Positions 35,480 to 44,297 of a stretch of DNA of 64,000 nt are shown in pieces. Origin of the DNA: Streptomyces sp. NBC_00523. GTDB taxonomy: Bacteria > Actinomycetota > Actinomycetes > Streptomycetales > Streptomycetaceae. Made by a program: the position numbers and the translations under genes. Below the pieces are notes generated by a model. That model was not told where the DNA came from. It searched no databases and saw only the letters and a list, made by a program, of their open reading frames with translations. The stretch's first letter is position 1. Each line of letters opens with the position of its first letter. The stretch covers positions 6,696,001 to 6,760,000 of the forward strand of contig NZ_CP107836.1 of assembly GCF_036346615.1 (NCBI RefSeq), written 5' to 3'.

Positions 35480-36913
35480 TCACTCCTCGGTGGGCAGCCA
35501 GTTGCCGTGGAGGCCCAGGGGGACGCGGACCGGGATGCGGACCCGGGCGACCGGGCCCGATGCCGGGTCCTCGGACGGGATGACGAGCAGCCAGCTGGTC
35601 CCGTCGGTGCGGTCGGTGGCGTACGTCATCCAGTAGCCGCCCTCGCCCGGCCCGGTGCCGGGGACGGGGGCGAAGACCGGCTCGCCCACCGACAGGTCCC
35701 CGGCCCGCCACGCCACATGCGGACCGGAGGGGTCGTTGCCGTCGTACCAGCGCAGGGTGTCGTACTCGCCCGGCAGCAGATCCAGGCCGCCGGAGTCCGA
35801 GGCCACGGCCAGCTGGTGGTGGCGCCTGCCGATCAGCCGGTCGTCGGTGCGGGGGAGTTCCATCCGGACGTCGTCCAGCACGGTCCGGCGCATCGTGCCC
35901 GCGACGGGATCGATGACCGCGCGCACCAGGCCCGCGTGGTTGGGCCCCGCCCCCTCGGCGGGCGCGCCGAGCGACAGGCGTGTCCACTGCACGTAGTCCA
36001 GCACCACATCGCCGCCGCCGGGCTCGGTGTCGAACGCGTTGACCGTGTGCCACAGCCAGAAGGCGTCGTCGGACGCCCAGCGCACCGGGCTGCCGTCGCG
36101 CGGGATCAGGGCCAGCCGGGTGCCGCGTTCGGGGCGCCAGTCGAGCATGGAGCCGCCGTTCATGGCCGCCGCGATGTCGAAGAACACCGGTGCCAGCACG
36201 ATCACCAGGAAGCGCGGGGTGATCGCCATGTCGTGGATCATCATCGGCTCGTCGGCCCCGTCCACGGGGGTGGGGCCCCGGAGCACGTCGCCCTGCGGGC
36301 CGATCGCGGACCAGGTGAGGTAGGGCGGCTCCAGGCCGTAGCAGAACACCAGCATCTCGCCCGTGACCGGGTCGGTCTTCGGATGCGCCGTGATGCCCGC
36401 CGGCAGCGCCCCGCCGAAGGTCTCCTTGCCGACGGTCGCCAGGTCGGGCGTCATGAGGAAGGGGCAGTCGGACTCCGCGAGCGCCAGCAGCCGCCCCGCG
36501 TGGCGCACCACGTTGATGTCGGGCATGTCGCGGAAGGTGCCGGCCAGATCGGGACCGACGTCCGGCTCCTGCGGCAGGATCATCGACTCGATGCCGCCCC
36601 ACAGCGCCCGCCCGGCCCGCTCCTCGGCGACCACGGCGGGTGTCCGGACGAACCGGTTGCGGTAGCGGGCCCGGCCGCCGGAGATCCACACGCCGTGCAG
36701 CATGCCGTCGCCGTCGATCGGGTAGAGGTACGAACCGATCGGCGTGAAGCGGGGGTTGGGCCCGTTGCGCAGGAACACCCCGTCCAGCTCGCCGGGCAGT
36801 GCGCCCGTCACTTCAAGGTCCGCCTCGTCGACCTCTTCGGTCACGGGGGCGAAGCGCCCCGAGAGGTGGACGACCCGGCTCGGGTCGAAGGCGTGTGCGG
36901 CATGTGCGGCCAT
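35480..36913 (-). CDS. Carotenoid cleavage oxygenase family protein
   Basis: A 477-residue Fe(II)-dependent dioxygenase of the carotenoid/lignostilbene cleavage family. The N-terminus shows LPGELDGVFLRNGPNPRF and PIDGDGMLHGVWISGGRARYRNRFV, standard blade-1 segments. Metal-ligand histidines are expected in TAHPKTDPVTGEM, IHDMAITPRFLVI, FWLWHTVNAFD and the C-terminal GLHGNWLPTEE, and all four are visible. Substrate (a carotenoid, apocarotenoid or stilbene) cannot be assigned; no carotenoid synthesis genes lie in the window. Confidence 0.93.
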   Translation of the reverse strand: MAAHAAHAFDPSRVVHLSGRFAPVTEEVDEADLEVTGALPGELDGVFLRNGPNPRFTPIGSYLYPIDGDGMLHGVWISGGRARYRNRFVRTPAVVAEERAGRALWGGIESMILPQEPDVGPDLAGTFRDMPDINVVRHAGRLLALAESDCPFLMTPDLATVGKETFGGALPAGITAHPKTDPVTGEMLVFCYGLEPPYLTWSAIGPQGDVLRGPTPVDGADEPMMIHDMAITPRFLVIVLAPVFFDIAAAMNGGSMLDWRPERGTRLALIPRDGSPVRWASDDAFWLWHTVNAFDTEPGGGDVVLDYVQWTRLSLGAPAEGAGPNHAGLVRAVIDPVAGTMRRTVLDDVRMELPRTDDRLIGRRHHQLAVASDSGGLDLLPGEYDTLRWYDGNDPSGPHVAWRAGDLSVGEPVFAPVPGTGPGEGGYWMTYATDRTDGTSWLLVIPSEDPASGPVARVRIPVRVPLGLHGNWLPTEE

Positions 36914-37092
36914 GGCGGCCTCCCTTGCCGGGACGTGGGGGCGCGCCCGGATGCGGGCCGGGCTGACTTCTCATTCAATCCCCGGGCCAGGACCGCCGCA
37001 ACGCGGGTCGCGGCGTGCGAAGGGCCGTCCCCGGGCCCACCATGGAAGACGCGGCAGATCGCCGTGCCGGGCCACACCTTCGGAGGTGTCCG

Positions 37093-37695
37093 GTGTCCGA
37101 AGCCGAAACCCGCTCCGGGCGGCGGACGGGGAACCTGTTCTTCGCGTTCGCGCCCTGGATCATCTTCATCGTCGTCGCCTCTCCCAGCACCTGGGAGTAC
37201 GCCGCCCTCGCCGGTCTGGTGGCCGCCGTGGTGCTCAATCTGCCGGACATGCGCCGGGGTTCGTTCAAGATCCTGGAGGTCACCGGCATCGTCTTCTTCG
37301 CGTTGCTGAGCGTCCTGGCCCTCTTCCTGGACCGTCAGGACCTGGACTGGGTCGAGAGGTACGCCCAGGTGCTGTCCAGCGGCGTGATCGCGGTGGTGGC
37401 GCTCGGTTCGCTGGCGTTCGTCCCGTTCACCGAGCAGTACGCGCGTGAGTCGACGCCCCGGGAGGTGTGGGGGACGCCGGTCTTCCGCCACGTCAACCGG
37501 GTGCTGACGCTGCTGTGGGGCGCGGTCTTCGCGGCCACCGCCCTGCTGGGTCTCCTCGCCCTGCACACCTCGTCGGGGCGCGACTGGTTCAACTGGATCA
37601 TCCCGATCGTGCTGCTGGTGTTCGCCGTCCGCTTCACCGAGCGCTATCCGGACCGGGTGCGTGAGCGGTCGCGTCAGGCGCACGCCTCTCCATGA
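37093..37695 (+). CDS. Small integral membrane protein of unknown family
   Basis: A 200-residue protein with about six hydrophobic helices (LFFAFAPWIIFIVVA, YAALAGLVAAVVLNL, VTGIVFFALLSVLALFL, GVIAVVALGSLAFVPF, VLTLLWGAVFAATALLGLLAL, WIIPIVLLVFAVRF). The conserved-looking loop FTEQYARESTPREVW is polar. The GTG at 37093 follows GGAGG by six bases. No domain is recognised; it stands alone between the carotenoid oxygenase and the chitinase. Confidence 0.78.
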   Translation: MSEAETRSGRRTGNLFFAFAPWIIFIVVASPSTWEYAALAGLVAAVVLNLPDMRRGSFKILEVTGIVFFALLSVLALFLDRQDLDWVERYAQVLSSGVIAVVALGSLAFVPFTEQYARESTPREVWGTPVFRHVNRVLTLLWGAVFAATALLGLLALHTSSGRDWFNWIIPIVLLVFAVRFTERYPDRVRERSRQAHASP

Positions 37696-37713
37696 AGCAC
37701 ACCGGCCCCACTT

Positions 37714-37755
37714 TGGTCCAGACCTATTGACGGAAGGTCTGGACCACTTTACGTT
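37714..37755 (+). promoter_or_regulatory. Chitinase promoter with two DasR-type boxes in inverted orientation
   Basis: TGGTCCAGACCT (37714-37725) and its exact reverse complement (37735-37746) flank TTGACG (37727-37732). TACGTT (37750-37755) lies 17 bp downstream, giving a good -35/-10 pair. Streptomyces chitinase promoters are known for 12-bp TGGTCCAGACCT repeats, bound by the N-acetylglucosamine-responsive repressor DasR. Both boxes overlap the promoter. Confidence 0.88.
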
Positions 37756-37819
37756 GGGCGGCGTTCATGATTCCGCTGCGTGTTGTCAGGGGCATGCCAC
37801 TTCAGGAAGAGGTCCCGTC

Positions 37820-38872
37820 ATGTTCGGTCGCACATCACGTCTGCTGGGGGTTGGCCTGGCGGCGGCGTGCATCGTGCAGATGCTCGTCGGCGCGACGCCG
37901 AGCTCCGCGCAGGAGGACACCTGTGCGGTCAAGTCGAAGCCCGCGGGCAAGGTGCTCCAGGGCTACTGGGAGAACTGGGACGGCGCGTCCAACGGTGTGC
38001 ACCCGCCGCTGGGCTGGATCCCCGTCACCGACAGCCGCATTCCGCAGCACGGCTACAACGTGATCAACGCGGCCTTCCCGGTCATCCTCTCGGACGGCAC
38101 CGTCCTGTGGGAGGACGGGATGGACTCGACCGTCAAGGTGCCGACCCCCGCCGAGATGTGCCAGGCGAAGGCCTCCGGGCTCACCACCCTGATGTCGATC
38201 GGCGGCGCCACCGCCGGCATCGACCTCAGCTCCACCGCCGTCGCGGACCGCTTCGTGGACACGGTCGTGCCCATCCTGAAGAAGTACAACTTCGACGGCA
38301 TCGACATCGACATCGAGACCGGCCTGACCGGCACCGGCAACATCAGCCAGCTGTCCGCCTCGCAGTCCAACCTGATCCGCATCATCGACGGCGTCCTCGC
38401 GAAGATGCCGTCGAACTTCGGCCTGACGATGGCCCCCGAGACGGCCTACGTCACCGGCGGCAGCGTCGTGTACGGCTCGATCTGGGGCGCGTACCTCCCC
38501 ATCATCAAGAAGTACGCGGACAACGGCCGGCTCTGGTGGCTGAACATGCAGTACTACAACGGCAGCATGTACGGCTGCTCCGGCGACTCGTACTCCGCCG
38601 GCACCGTGGAGGGCTCCACCGCGCAGACCGACTGCCTCGACAAGGGCCTCACCATCCAGGGCACCACGATCCGGGTGCCCTACGACAAGCAGGTCCCCGG
38701 TCTGCCCGCCCAGCCCGGCGCGGGCGGCGGATACATGTCGACCGGCCTCGTCTCCCAGGCGTGGAACCACTACGGCAACAGCCTCAAGGGCCTCATGACC
38801 TGGTCGCTGAACTGGGACGGCTCGAAGAACTGGACCTTCGGCGACAACGTGAAGGCGCTCCAGGGCCGCTGA
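37820..38872 (+). CDS. Secreted GH18 chitinase
   Basis: A 350-residue exported endo-acting chitinase with a signal peptide of about 30 residues (ends PSSAQ) and a single catalytic barrel. The catalytic motif DGIDIDIE is at residues 159-166, with E166 the acid. SIGGA, MAPETAYV and a final MTWSLNWDG are the other GH18 barrel signatures. There is no chitin-binding or fibronectin domain, so it belongs to the minimal Streptomyces chitinases. It is preceded by a DasR-type promoter and followed by a terminator, hence a single-gene, N-acetylglucosamine-regulated unit. Confidence 0.95.
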   Translation: MFGRTSRLLGVGLAAACIVQMLVGATPSSAQEDTCAVKSKPAGKVLQGYWENWDGASNGVHPPLGWIPVTDSRIPQHGYNVINAAFPVILSDGTVLWEDGMDSTVKVPTPAEMCQAKASGLTTLMSIGGATAGIDLSSTAVADRFVDTVVPILKKYNFDGIDIDIETGLTGTGNISQLSASQSNLIRIIDGVLAKMPSNFGLTMAPETAYVTGGSVVYGSIWGAYLPIIKKYADNGRLWWLNMQYYNGSMYGCSGDSYSAGTVEGSTAQTDCLDKGLTIQGTTIRVPYDKQVPGLPAQPGAGGGYMSTGLVSQAWNHYGNSLKGLMTWSLNWDGSKNWTFGDNVKALQGR

Positions 38873-38891
38873 CCCCGCAGACCCCCCTCAG

Positions 38892-38937
38892 GGCGACAGC
38901 CCCGCACCCCCCTTCCGGGAGGTGCGGGGCCGTCGCC
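38892..38937. terminator. Terminator between the chitinase and the convergent FprA-like gene
   Basis: A 17-bp stem with one mismatch (38892-38908 with 38921-38937) and a 12-base loop, 20 bp after the chitinase stop. Confidence 0.82.
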
Positions 38938-38943
38938 GTGGTG

Positions 38944-40311
38944 TCAGTGGCCGGTCTCCGAGGCGTCCAGCATCGCCTCGCGCTCCACGACCTTGACGCG
39001 CTCGCGGTCCTGCTCGGCCCCGAGCGCGCGCTCGTGCGCGTCGAGGCGGTACCAGCCCTCGCGGGTGGTGTAGCGGACGCCGCGCTCCTCCAGGAAGGCG
39101 GTGACGGCCTCCGGCTCGGGCCGCGCCGGGGCGGGCAGCCGCCCGGCGGCGTGGTCCTCCAGCAGGCAGGCGACGGTCTCGTTGGCGTCGCCCTTGGTGT
39201 GGCCGATCAGGCCGACCGGGCCCCGCTTGATCCAGCCGGTGACGTACACCGACTCCATCGGCTCGTCGCCTTCGAGGACCCGGCCCGCGGCGTGCGGGAC
39301 CGTGCCGGACGCGACGTCGAACGGCAGCTTCGGGAGCTCGCGCGAGTAGTAGCCCACCGCGCGGTAGACGCCCTGGACGTCCCAGTCGTGGAAGGTGCCG
39401 GTGCCGCGCACGTTGCCGGTGCCGTCCAGCTCCGTGCGCTCGGTGCGCAGACCGGTGACCCGGCCGTCCTCGCCGGTGATCTCGACGGGGGACTCGAAGA
39501 AGTGCAGGAAGAGCTTGTGCGGCCGGTCGCCGATGTCACGGATCGCCCAGTTCTCCAGCGTGGAGGCGACCATGTTGGCCTGCTTGTTCCCGCGCCGGGT
39601 CTCGATCGAGCCCTCGTCGTAGTCGATGTCCTCGGGGTTGACGATGACCTCGATGTTGGGCGAGTGGTCCAGCTCGCGCAGCTCCATCGGGCTGAACTTC
39701 GCCTGGGCCGGGCCGCGCCGCCCGAAGACGTGCACCTCCAGCGCCTTGTTCGCCTTCAGGCCCTCGTAGACGTTGGCGGGGATCTCCGTCGGCAGCAGCT
39801 CGTCGGCGGTCTTCGCGAGGATGCGGGCCACGTCGAGAGCCACGTTCCCGACGCCCAGCACGGCGACCTTCTCGGCCTCCAGCGGCCAGGTGCGCGGGAC
39901 GTCCGGGTGGCCGTCGTACCAGGAGACGAAGTCGGCGGCCCCGTAGGAGCCGTCCAGGTCGTGGCCGGGGATGTCGAGCGCGCGGTCCGCGTCGGCGCCG
40001 GTCGAGAAGATCACCGCGTCGTAGAACGTGCGCAGCTCGTCGAGGTCCAGGTCGTTCGGGTAGTCGACGTTGCCGAACAGGCGCAGCTGCGGCTTGTCCA
40101 GCACCTGGTGCAGCGCCTGCACGATGCCCTTGATGCGCGGGTGGTCGGGCGCCACGCCGTAGCGGATCAGGCCGAAGGGGGCCGGCATCCGCTCGAAGAG
40201 GTCGATGGAGACACCCGGATCGGCGGCCGCGTCGGATTTGAGCAGCGCGTCCGCCGCGTAAATGCCGGCGGGACCGGCTCCGACGATGGCGACGCGAACG
40301 GGGCGTGTCAT
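38944..40311 (-). CDS. FprA-type NADPH-ferredoxin (adrenodoxin-like) reductase
   Basis: A 455-residue FAD/NADPH flavoprotein related to mitochondrial adrenodoxin reductase and mycobacterial FprA; it passes electrons from NADPH to ferredoxins that feed P450s or iron-sulfur enzymes. The FAD motif VAIVGAGPAGIYAADALL opens the protein. The NADPH motif VLGVGNVALDVARIL and VYVTGWIKRGPVGLIGHTKGDA are typical. The ATG at 40311 with GAAGGAA nine bases upstream is preferred to the longer ORF start at 40365. A possible iron box lies 47 bp upstream. Confidence 0.94.
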   Translation of the reverse strand: MTRPVRVAIVGAGPAGIYAADALLKSDAAADPGVSIDLFERMPAPFGLIRYGVAPDHPRIKGIVQALHQVLDKPQLRLFGNVDYPNDLDLDELRTFYDAVIFSTGADADRALDIPGHDLDGSYGAADFVSWYDGHPDVPRTWPLEAEKVAVLGVGNVALDVARILAKTADELLPTEIPANVYEGLKANKALEVHVFGRRGPAQAKFSPMELRELDHSPNIEVIVNPEDIDYDEGSIETRRGNKQANMVASTLENWAIRDIGDRPHKLFLHFFESPVEITGEDGRVTGLRTERTELDGTGNVRGTGTFHDWDVQGVYRAVGYYSRELPKLPFDVASGTVPHAAGRVLEGDEPMESVYVTGWIKRGPVGLIGHTKGDANETVACLLEDHAAGRLPAPARPEPEAVTAFLEERGVRYTTREGWYRLDAHERALGAEQDRERVKVVEREAMLDASETGH

Positions 40312-40584
40312 GGCGAGCTGTTCCTTCGAACGGGCGAGCAGAAGCGGGGCCGGTTGGTAAGGCAAGGCTTAGTCGACCCCGTCGCACACGTTAGCCGCTG
40401 CTCGGACCCGCTTTCGGGGCGGGGCGGCGTTACCGGGCGGTATTCGGGCCTCCCGCGCGCACCGGGGTGCCGGGAATCCTTGTGACGCGGGCCTCCGGCA
40501 CGCTCCGTGAATGTGTCCTATCGCACGTTCATCAAATGGACGGTTCGGTCGAAGAATCGGACAGATAGTGGCAGAGTGACGCAT

Positions 40585-42651
40585 ATGGACGATCGGGTAG
40601 CGGGTGCCCTGTCACTCCCGGACGACTGGCCCGCCCACCCGGATCTCAGCCTCGCCCTGAACCGAATGGGCAGCTTCGACTGGGATCTCGACAGCGGCCT
40701 CATGCACTTGGACCGGCCCGCCCTCGAGGTGTTCGACCTGAGGGCCGACGAATACGACAACCGGCCCGAGACGCTCGGGCTGCGCGTGCCGCCCGACGAG
40801 GGCGTCCGGCTGGACGCCATGGTCTCGGAGGCGCTGAAGAGCGGCCGCAGCAACTACGGGGCGTACTTCCGCCTCCAGTCGCGCGACGGCACCCTGCGCT
40901 GGGCGCACACCCAGGGCTTCGTGCGCCGAGACGACGACGGCCGCCCCCGCCGGATCATCGGCATCGTCAGGGAGGCCGGCCCCGAGCTCGCCGAGTCCGC
41001 CGCCCGCCGCGAGCTGGACGAGGAGCTGCGCCGCCGCACCAGCCTGGTCGACTCCACCACGGCGGCCCTGGCCCACGCCCGTACCGTCAAGGACGTCATC
41101 GAGGTCCTGAAGAACTCCGAGGGCCTGGCTCTGCTCGGCGCGACCAGCCTGGTCATGGGGCTCATCGAGGCCGGGCGCATCCACCTGGTGGCCGACGGGC
41201 CCGAGGGGTCGTTCGTGCCCGGCACCCGGTACACCCGGACGGACGAGCAGTACCCGATGAGCGAGGTCGTCCGCACGCTCGGCCCCCGCTTCATCGAGTC
41301 GGCCGAGGACTTCGCCGCGTCCTACCCCGTCCTGTGGCCGCACATCAGCCACCTCGGCATCACCTCCGCCGCCTACCTCCCGCTGATCGCCCAGGCCCGC
41401 CCCATCGGCGCGCTCGGCCTCCTCTACAGCGGCAAGGACGGCTTCACCGCCGACGAGCGGAACCTGCTCCTCGCCCTCGGCAGCTCCATCGCCCAGAGCC
41501 TCCAGCGCGCCATGCTCTACGAACAGGAGCACGACCTCGCCGAAGGGCTCCAGCAGGCCATGCTGCCGCGCCGGATCCCCGACGTGCCCGGCGCCCAGAT
41601 CGCCGTGCGCTACCGCTCGGCCCGGCTCGGCCGGGACATCGGCGGCGACTGGTACGACGTCATCCCACTGCCCGGTGGCCGGGTCGGCGCCGTCATCGGG
41701 GACGTCCAGGGCCACGACACCCACGCGGCCGCCGTGATGGGCCAGCTCCGCATCGTGCTGCGCGCGTACGCCGCCGAGGGGCACAGTCCCGCCACGGTCA
41801 TGGCGCGGGCCTCCGTCTTCCTGCACGAACTCGACACCGACCGCTTCGCGACCTGCACCTACGCCGAGGCCGACCTGACCACCGGCGTGGTCCAGCTGGT
41901 CCGGGCCGGGCACGTCGACCCGCTCGTCCGCGACGCCGACGGCGGCTGCCGCAGGGTGCCGTCCGAGGGCGGGCTGCCGCTCGGGCTCTCCGCCGAGTTC
42001 GGCCGGCTCGAATACCCGGTCGGCACGGTCGAGCTGGACCCCGGCCAGACCATGGTGCTGTTCACCGACGGGCTGGTGGAACTCCCGGGCGCCGATCTGG
42101 ACGAGGGCACCCAGCGGCTCACCGCCCTCATCACCAACGGCCCGCAGGACCTCGGCCAGCTCGCCGACCGCCTCTGCGCCTCCGTGGACGAGCGCGGCGG
42201 CGAGGACGACGTGGCCCTGCTGCTCCTGCGCCGCAAGGCCGCCCAGGCCCCGCAGCCGGGCGGCCGGCTCCAGCAGCACGTGGGCCAGAACGACCCCGAG
42301 GCGCTCAGCTCGGCCCGCCACATGATCCGCGCGGCGGTCCGGGCCTGGGGCGCCAAGGACCGGGCCGACGAGGTCGAGCTGGCCGCCGACGAGCTGGTCA
42401 CCAACGCCCTGATGCACACCGACGGCGGCGCGATCGTCACGATCCGGGTCCTCACCGGCCCTGAGCGGCGGCTCCGGGTCGACGTCGAGGACCGGTCGAG
42501 CGCACTGCCGCGCCGCCGGGAAGCCGGCGAGGCCGGGGTCTCCGGACGCGGCCTGCTGCTGGTCGACCAGCTCGCGGACGCCTGGGGCGTCGAATCCCGG
42601 GGCACCGGCAAATGCGTCTGGAGCGAATTCGTCGTTCCGCCACGGGAATGA
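40585..42651 (+). CDS. PAS-GAF-SpoIIE phosphatase-HATPase multidomain regulator
   Basis: A 688-residue cytoplasmic regulator uniting four modules: PAS (about residues 20-130, MGSFDWDLDSGLM), GAF (about 160-325), PP2C of the SpoIIE/RsbU type (about 340-555) and a GHKL ATPase (about 570-685). The phosphatase motifs GGDWYDV, GDVQGHD and LFTDGLVE are intact apart from Asp for Gly in the GHG position. The ATPase has ELAADELVTNALMHTDG and GVSGRGLLLVDQLAD. Phosphatase and anti-sigma kinase in one chain could both dephosphorylate and phosphorylate STAS partners. The ATG at 40585 is chosen; upstream codons look non-coding. Confidence 0.92.
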   Translation: MDDRVAGALSLPDDWPAHPDLSLALNRMGSFDWDLDSGLMHLDRPALEVFDLRADEYDNRPETLGLRVPPDEGVRLDAMVSEALKSGRSNYGAYFRLQSRDGTLRWAHTQGFVRRDDDGRPRRIIGIVREAGPELAESAARRELDEELRRRTSLVDSTTAALAHARTVKDVIEVLKNSEGLALLGATSLVMGLIEAGRIHLVADGPEGSFVPGTRYTRTDEQYPMSEVVRTLGPRFIESAEDFAASYPVLWPHISHLGITSAAYLPLIAQARPIGALGLLYSGKDGFTADERNLLLALGSSIAQSLQRAMLYEQEHDLAEGLQQAMLPRRIPDVPGAQIAVRYRSARLGRDIGGDWYDVIPLPGGRVGAVIGDVQGHDTHAAAVMGQLRIVLRAYAAEGHSPATVMARASVFLHELDTDRFATCTYAEADLTTGVVQLVRAGHVDPLVRDADGGCRRVPSEGGLPLGLSAEFGRLEYPVGTVELDPGQTMVLFTDGLVELPGADLDEGTQRLTALITNGPQDLGQLADRLCASVDERGGEDDVALLLLRRKAAQAPQPGGRLQQHVGQNDPEALSSARHMIRAAVRAWGAKDRADEVELAADELVTNALMHTDGGAIVTIRVLTGPERRLRVDVEDRSSALPRRREAGEAGVSGRGLLLVDQLADAWGVESRGTGKCVWSEFVVPPRE

Positions 42652-42737
42652 CCCGCCGACCGGTTCTCGCCCATCCGGCCGGGAAGTTGCACGCAATGGG
42701 AATGTAACTGAACGTAACGTGTCTGTACTTGACCGTG

Positions 42738-44180
42738 ATGGACCACCGGAGATTGACTGCGACCTGGTCGGTCTCCCGTCTTCTACGACATGAGGACCCG
42801 TTGGGCACTGAGCTACTGGCACCCCTCGATCTCGCCTTCTGGCACCTCGAGTCCGCTGCCCACCCCATGCACCTCGGCGCGCTCGCCGTCTTCGCGCCGC
42901 CCCCCGGCGCCGCCCCCGGCCCCGACGCGCTCCTCGGTCTCCTCGGCGCGCGCGCCGCCGCGATTCCCCGGCTGCGCATGCGGGTACGCGACGTGCTGCT
43001 GCCTGTCGGCGGCGCCGCCTGGTCCACCGACCCGGAGTTCGACGTCCACCGTCACGTCCGGCGCGTCCGGCTGCCCGCCGAGGCGACGGAGCCCGGCGGC
43101 GCGGGCTTCATGCCGGCCGCGACCCGGCTCGCCGGGGAGCTGATGGAGCGGCCGCTCCGCCGGGGCCTCCCCCCCTGGGAGATGTACCTCATCGACGGAC
43201 CGGACGGCGGCCCGTTCGCCGTGCTCGTCAAGCTCCACCACGCGCTCGCCGACGGGATGCGCGCGGTCACCATCGGGGCCGGGATCTTCGACGAGATCGC
43301 CTCCGCGACGACCCGCCCCCGCCCCTCCGCCCGGCCGCGTCCGGTGCCGCCCCGGTCCTGGATGCCGGGCCCGCGCCAGGTCGCCGGGTTCGCCCTCGGC
43401 CGGATCGAGGACCTGGGCCGCGCCTTCGGGGTCGGCGCCTCGCTGGTCCGGGCCGGCCGCCTCGATCCGCGCGGCGCACCGATGCTCCGGGCCGGCTCCA
43501 GCGGGACCCGGCGGCTCGCCACGGCCGACCTCGACCTCGACGCCGTGCGGCGCGTCCGCCGCGTGACCGGGGGCACCGGCAACGATGTGCTGCTCGCCGT
43601 CGTGGCGGGTGCGCTGCGGCGCTGGATGCTGGAGCGCGGCGAGACCCCGCCGCGCGACGACCCGCGCGCCCTGGTCCCGGTCTCCCGCCGCCGTCCGGGC
43701 GGCGCGACGGTTGCCACCGGCAACCGGCTCTCCGCCTACCTCCTGGACCTCCCCGTCTCGGAGCCGGACCCCCGGGAGCGGCTGCGCGCGGTACGCGAGG
43801 CGATGGACCGGAACAGGTCGGCGGGCCCGCTGCGGGGCGCCGGGGCGGTCGCGGTGCTGGCCGATCAGCTGCCGTCGCTGGCCCACCGTTTCGGCGCCCC
43901 GCTCGCCGGGAACGCGGCCCGGATGCTCTTCGACGTCCTGGTCACCAGCGTGCCCCTGCCGCGCTCGCGCCTCTCGCTGGCCGGCTGCCCGCTGAGCGCG
44001 CTGTACCCGATGGCACCGCTGGCCCGGGGCCAGTCGATGGCGGTCGCGCTGACGACGTACGGCTCGCGCGTCCACATCGGGATCGTGGGCGACGGCAAGG
44101 CGCTGCCCGGACTGGACGGTCTCGCGCGGTGCGCCGACGAGGAGCTTGAGGCGCTTCTCGCAGAGGTGATCACGGCATAG
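42738..44180 (+). CDS. WS/DGAT-type acyltransferase
   Basis: A 480-residue bifunctional wax ester synthase/diacylglycerol acyltransferase family protein, which makes storage triacylglycerol from acyl-CoA and diacylglycerol. The catalytic HHxxxDG motif is KLHHALADG near residue 165. Other family segments are PLDLAFWHLESAAHPMHLGAL, GNDVLLAVVAGALRRWM and NPLxxLYPxxPL-like LSALYPMAPLARGQ. The start is uncertain: ATG 42738, GTG 42735, or a TTG near 42801 that has GAGG five bases upstream and begins just before the first conserved motif. Confidence 0.9.
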   Translation: MDHRRLTATWSVSRLLRHEDPLGTELLAPLDLAFWHLESAAHPMHLGALAVFAPPPGAAPGPDALLGLLGARAAAIPRLRMRVRDVLLPVGGAAWSTDPEFDVHRHVRRVRLPAEATEPGGAGFMPAATRLAGELMERPLRRGLPPWEMYLIDGPDGGPFAVLVKLHHALADGMRAVTIGAGIFDEIASATTRPRPSARPRPVPPRSWMPGPRQVAGFALGRIEDLGRAFGVGASLVRAGRLDPRGAPMLRAGSSGTRRLATADLDLDAVRRVRRVTGGTGNDVLLAVVAGALRRWMLERGETPPRDDPRALVPVSRRRPGGATVATGNRLSAYLLDLPVSEPDPRERLRAVREAMDRNRSAGPLRGAGAVAVLADQLPSLAHRFGAPLAGNAARMLFDVLVTSVPLPRSRLSLAGCPLSALYPMAPLARGQSMAVALTTYGSRVHIGIVGDGKALPGLDGLARCADEELEALLAEVITA

Positions 44181-44228
44181 ATCGGACAGGTCGCTTCCTG
44201 ATCGCCGCAATTGGCGGTTGCAAGCGGG

Positions 44229-44258
44229 TTGACGCGCCCAAGTGATCCGATGAATATT
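44229..44258 (+). promoter_or_regulatory. Candidate promoter of the fucose-type operon
   Basis: TTGACG (44229-44234) and AATATT (44253-44258) are 18 bp apart. The preceding bases contain an imperfect inverted repeat around GCAATTGGCGGTTGC that could be an operator. Confidence 0.5.
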
Positions 44259-44297
44259 CGCTGTGTGGCAGCGATCATCGGGGAGGGCGACGACAGG

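Noticed and set aside
44211-44297. Upstream extension of the aldose dehydrogenase
   Set aside because: It would cover the promoter-like TTGACG/AATATT pair and has no ribosome binding site; the ATG at 44298 fits the family.
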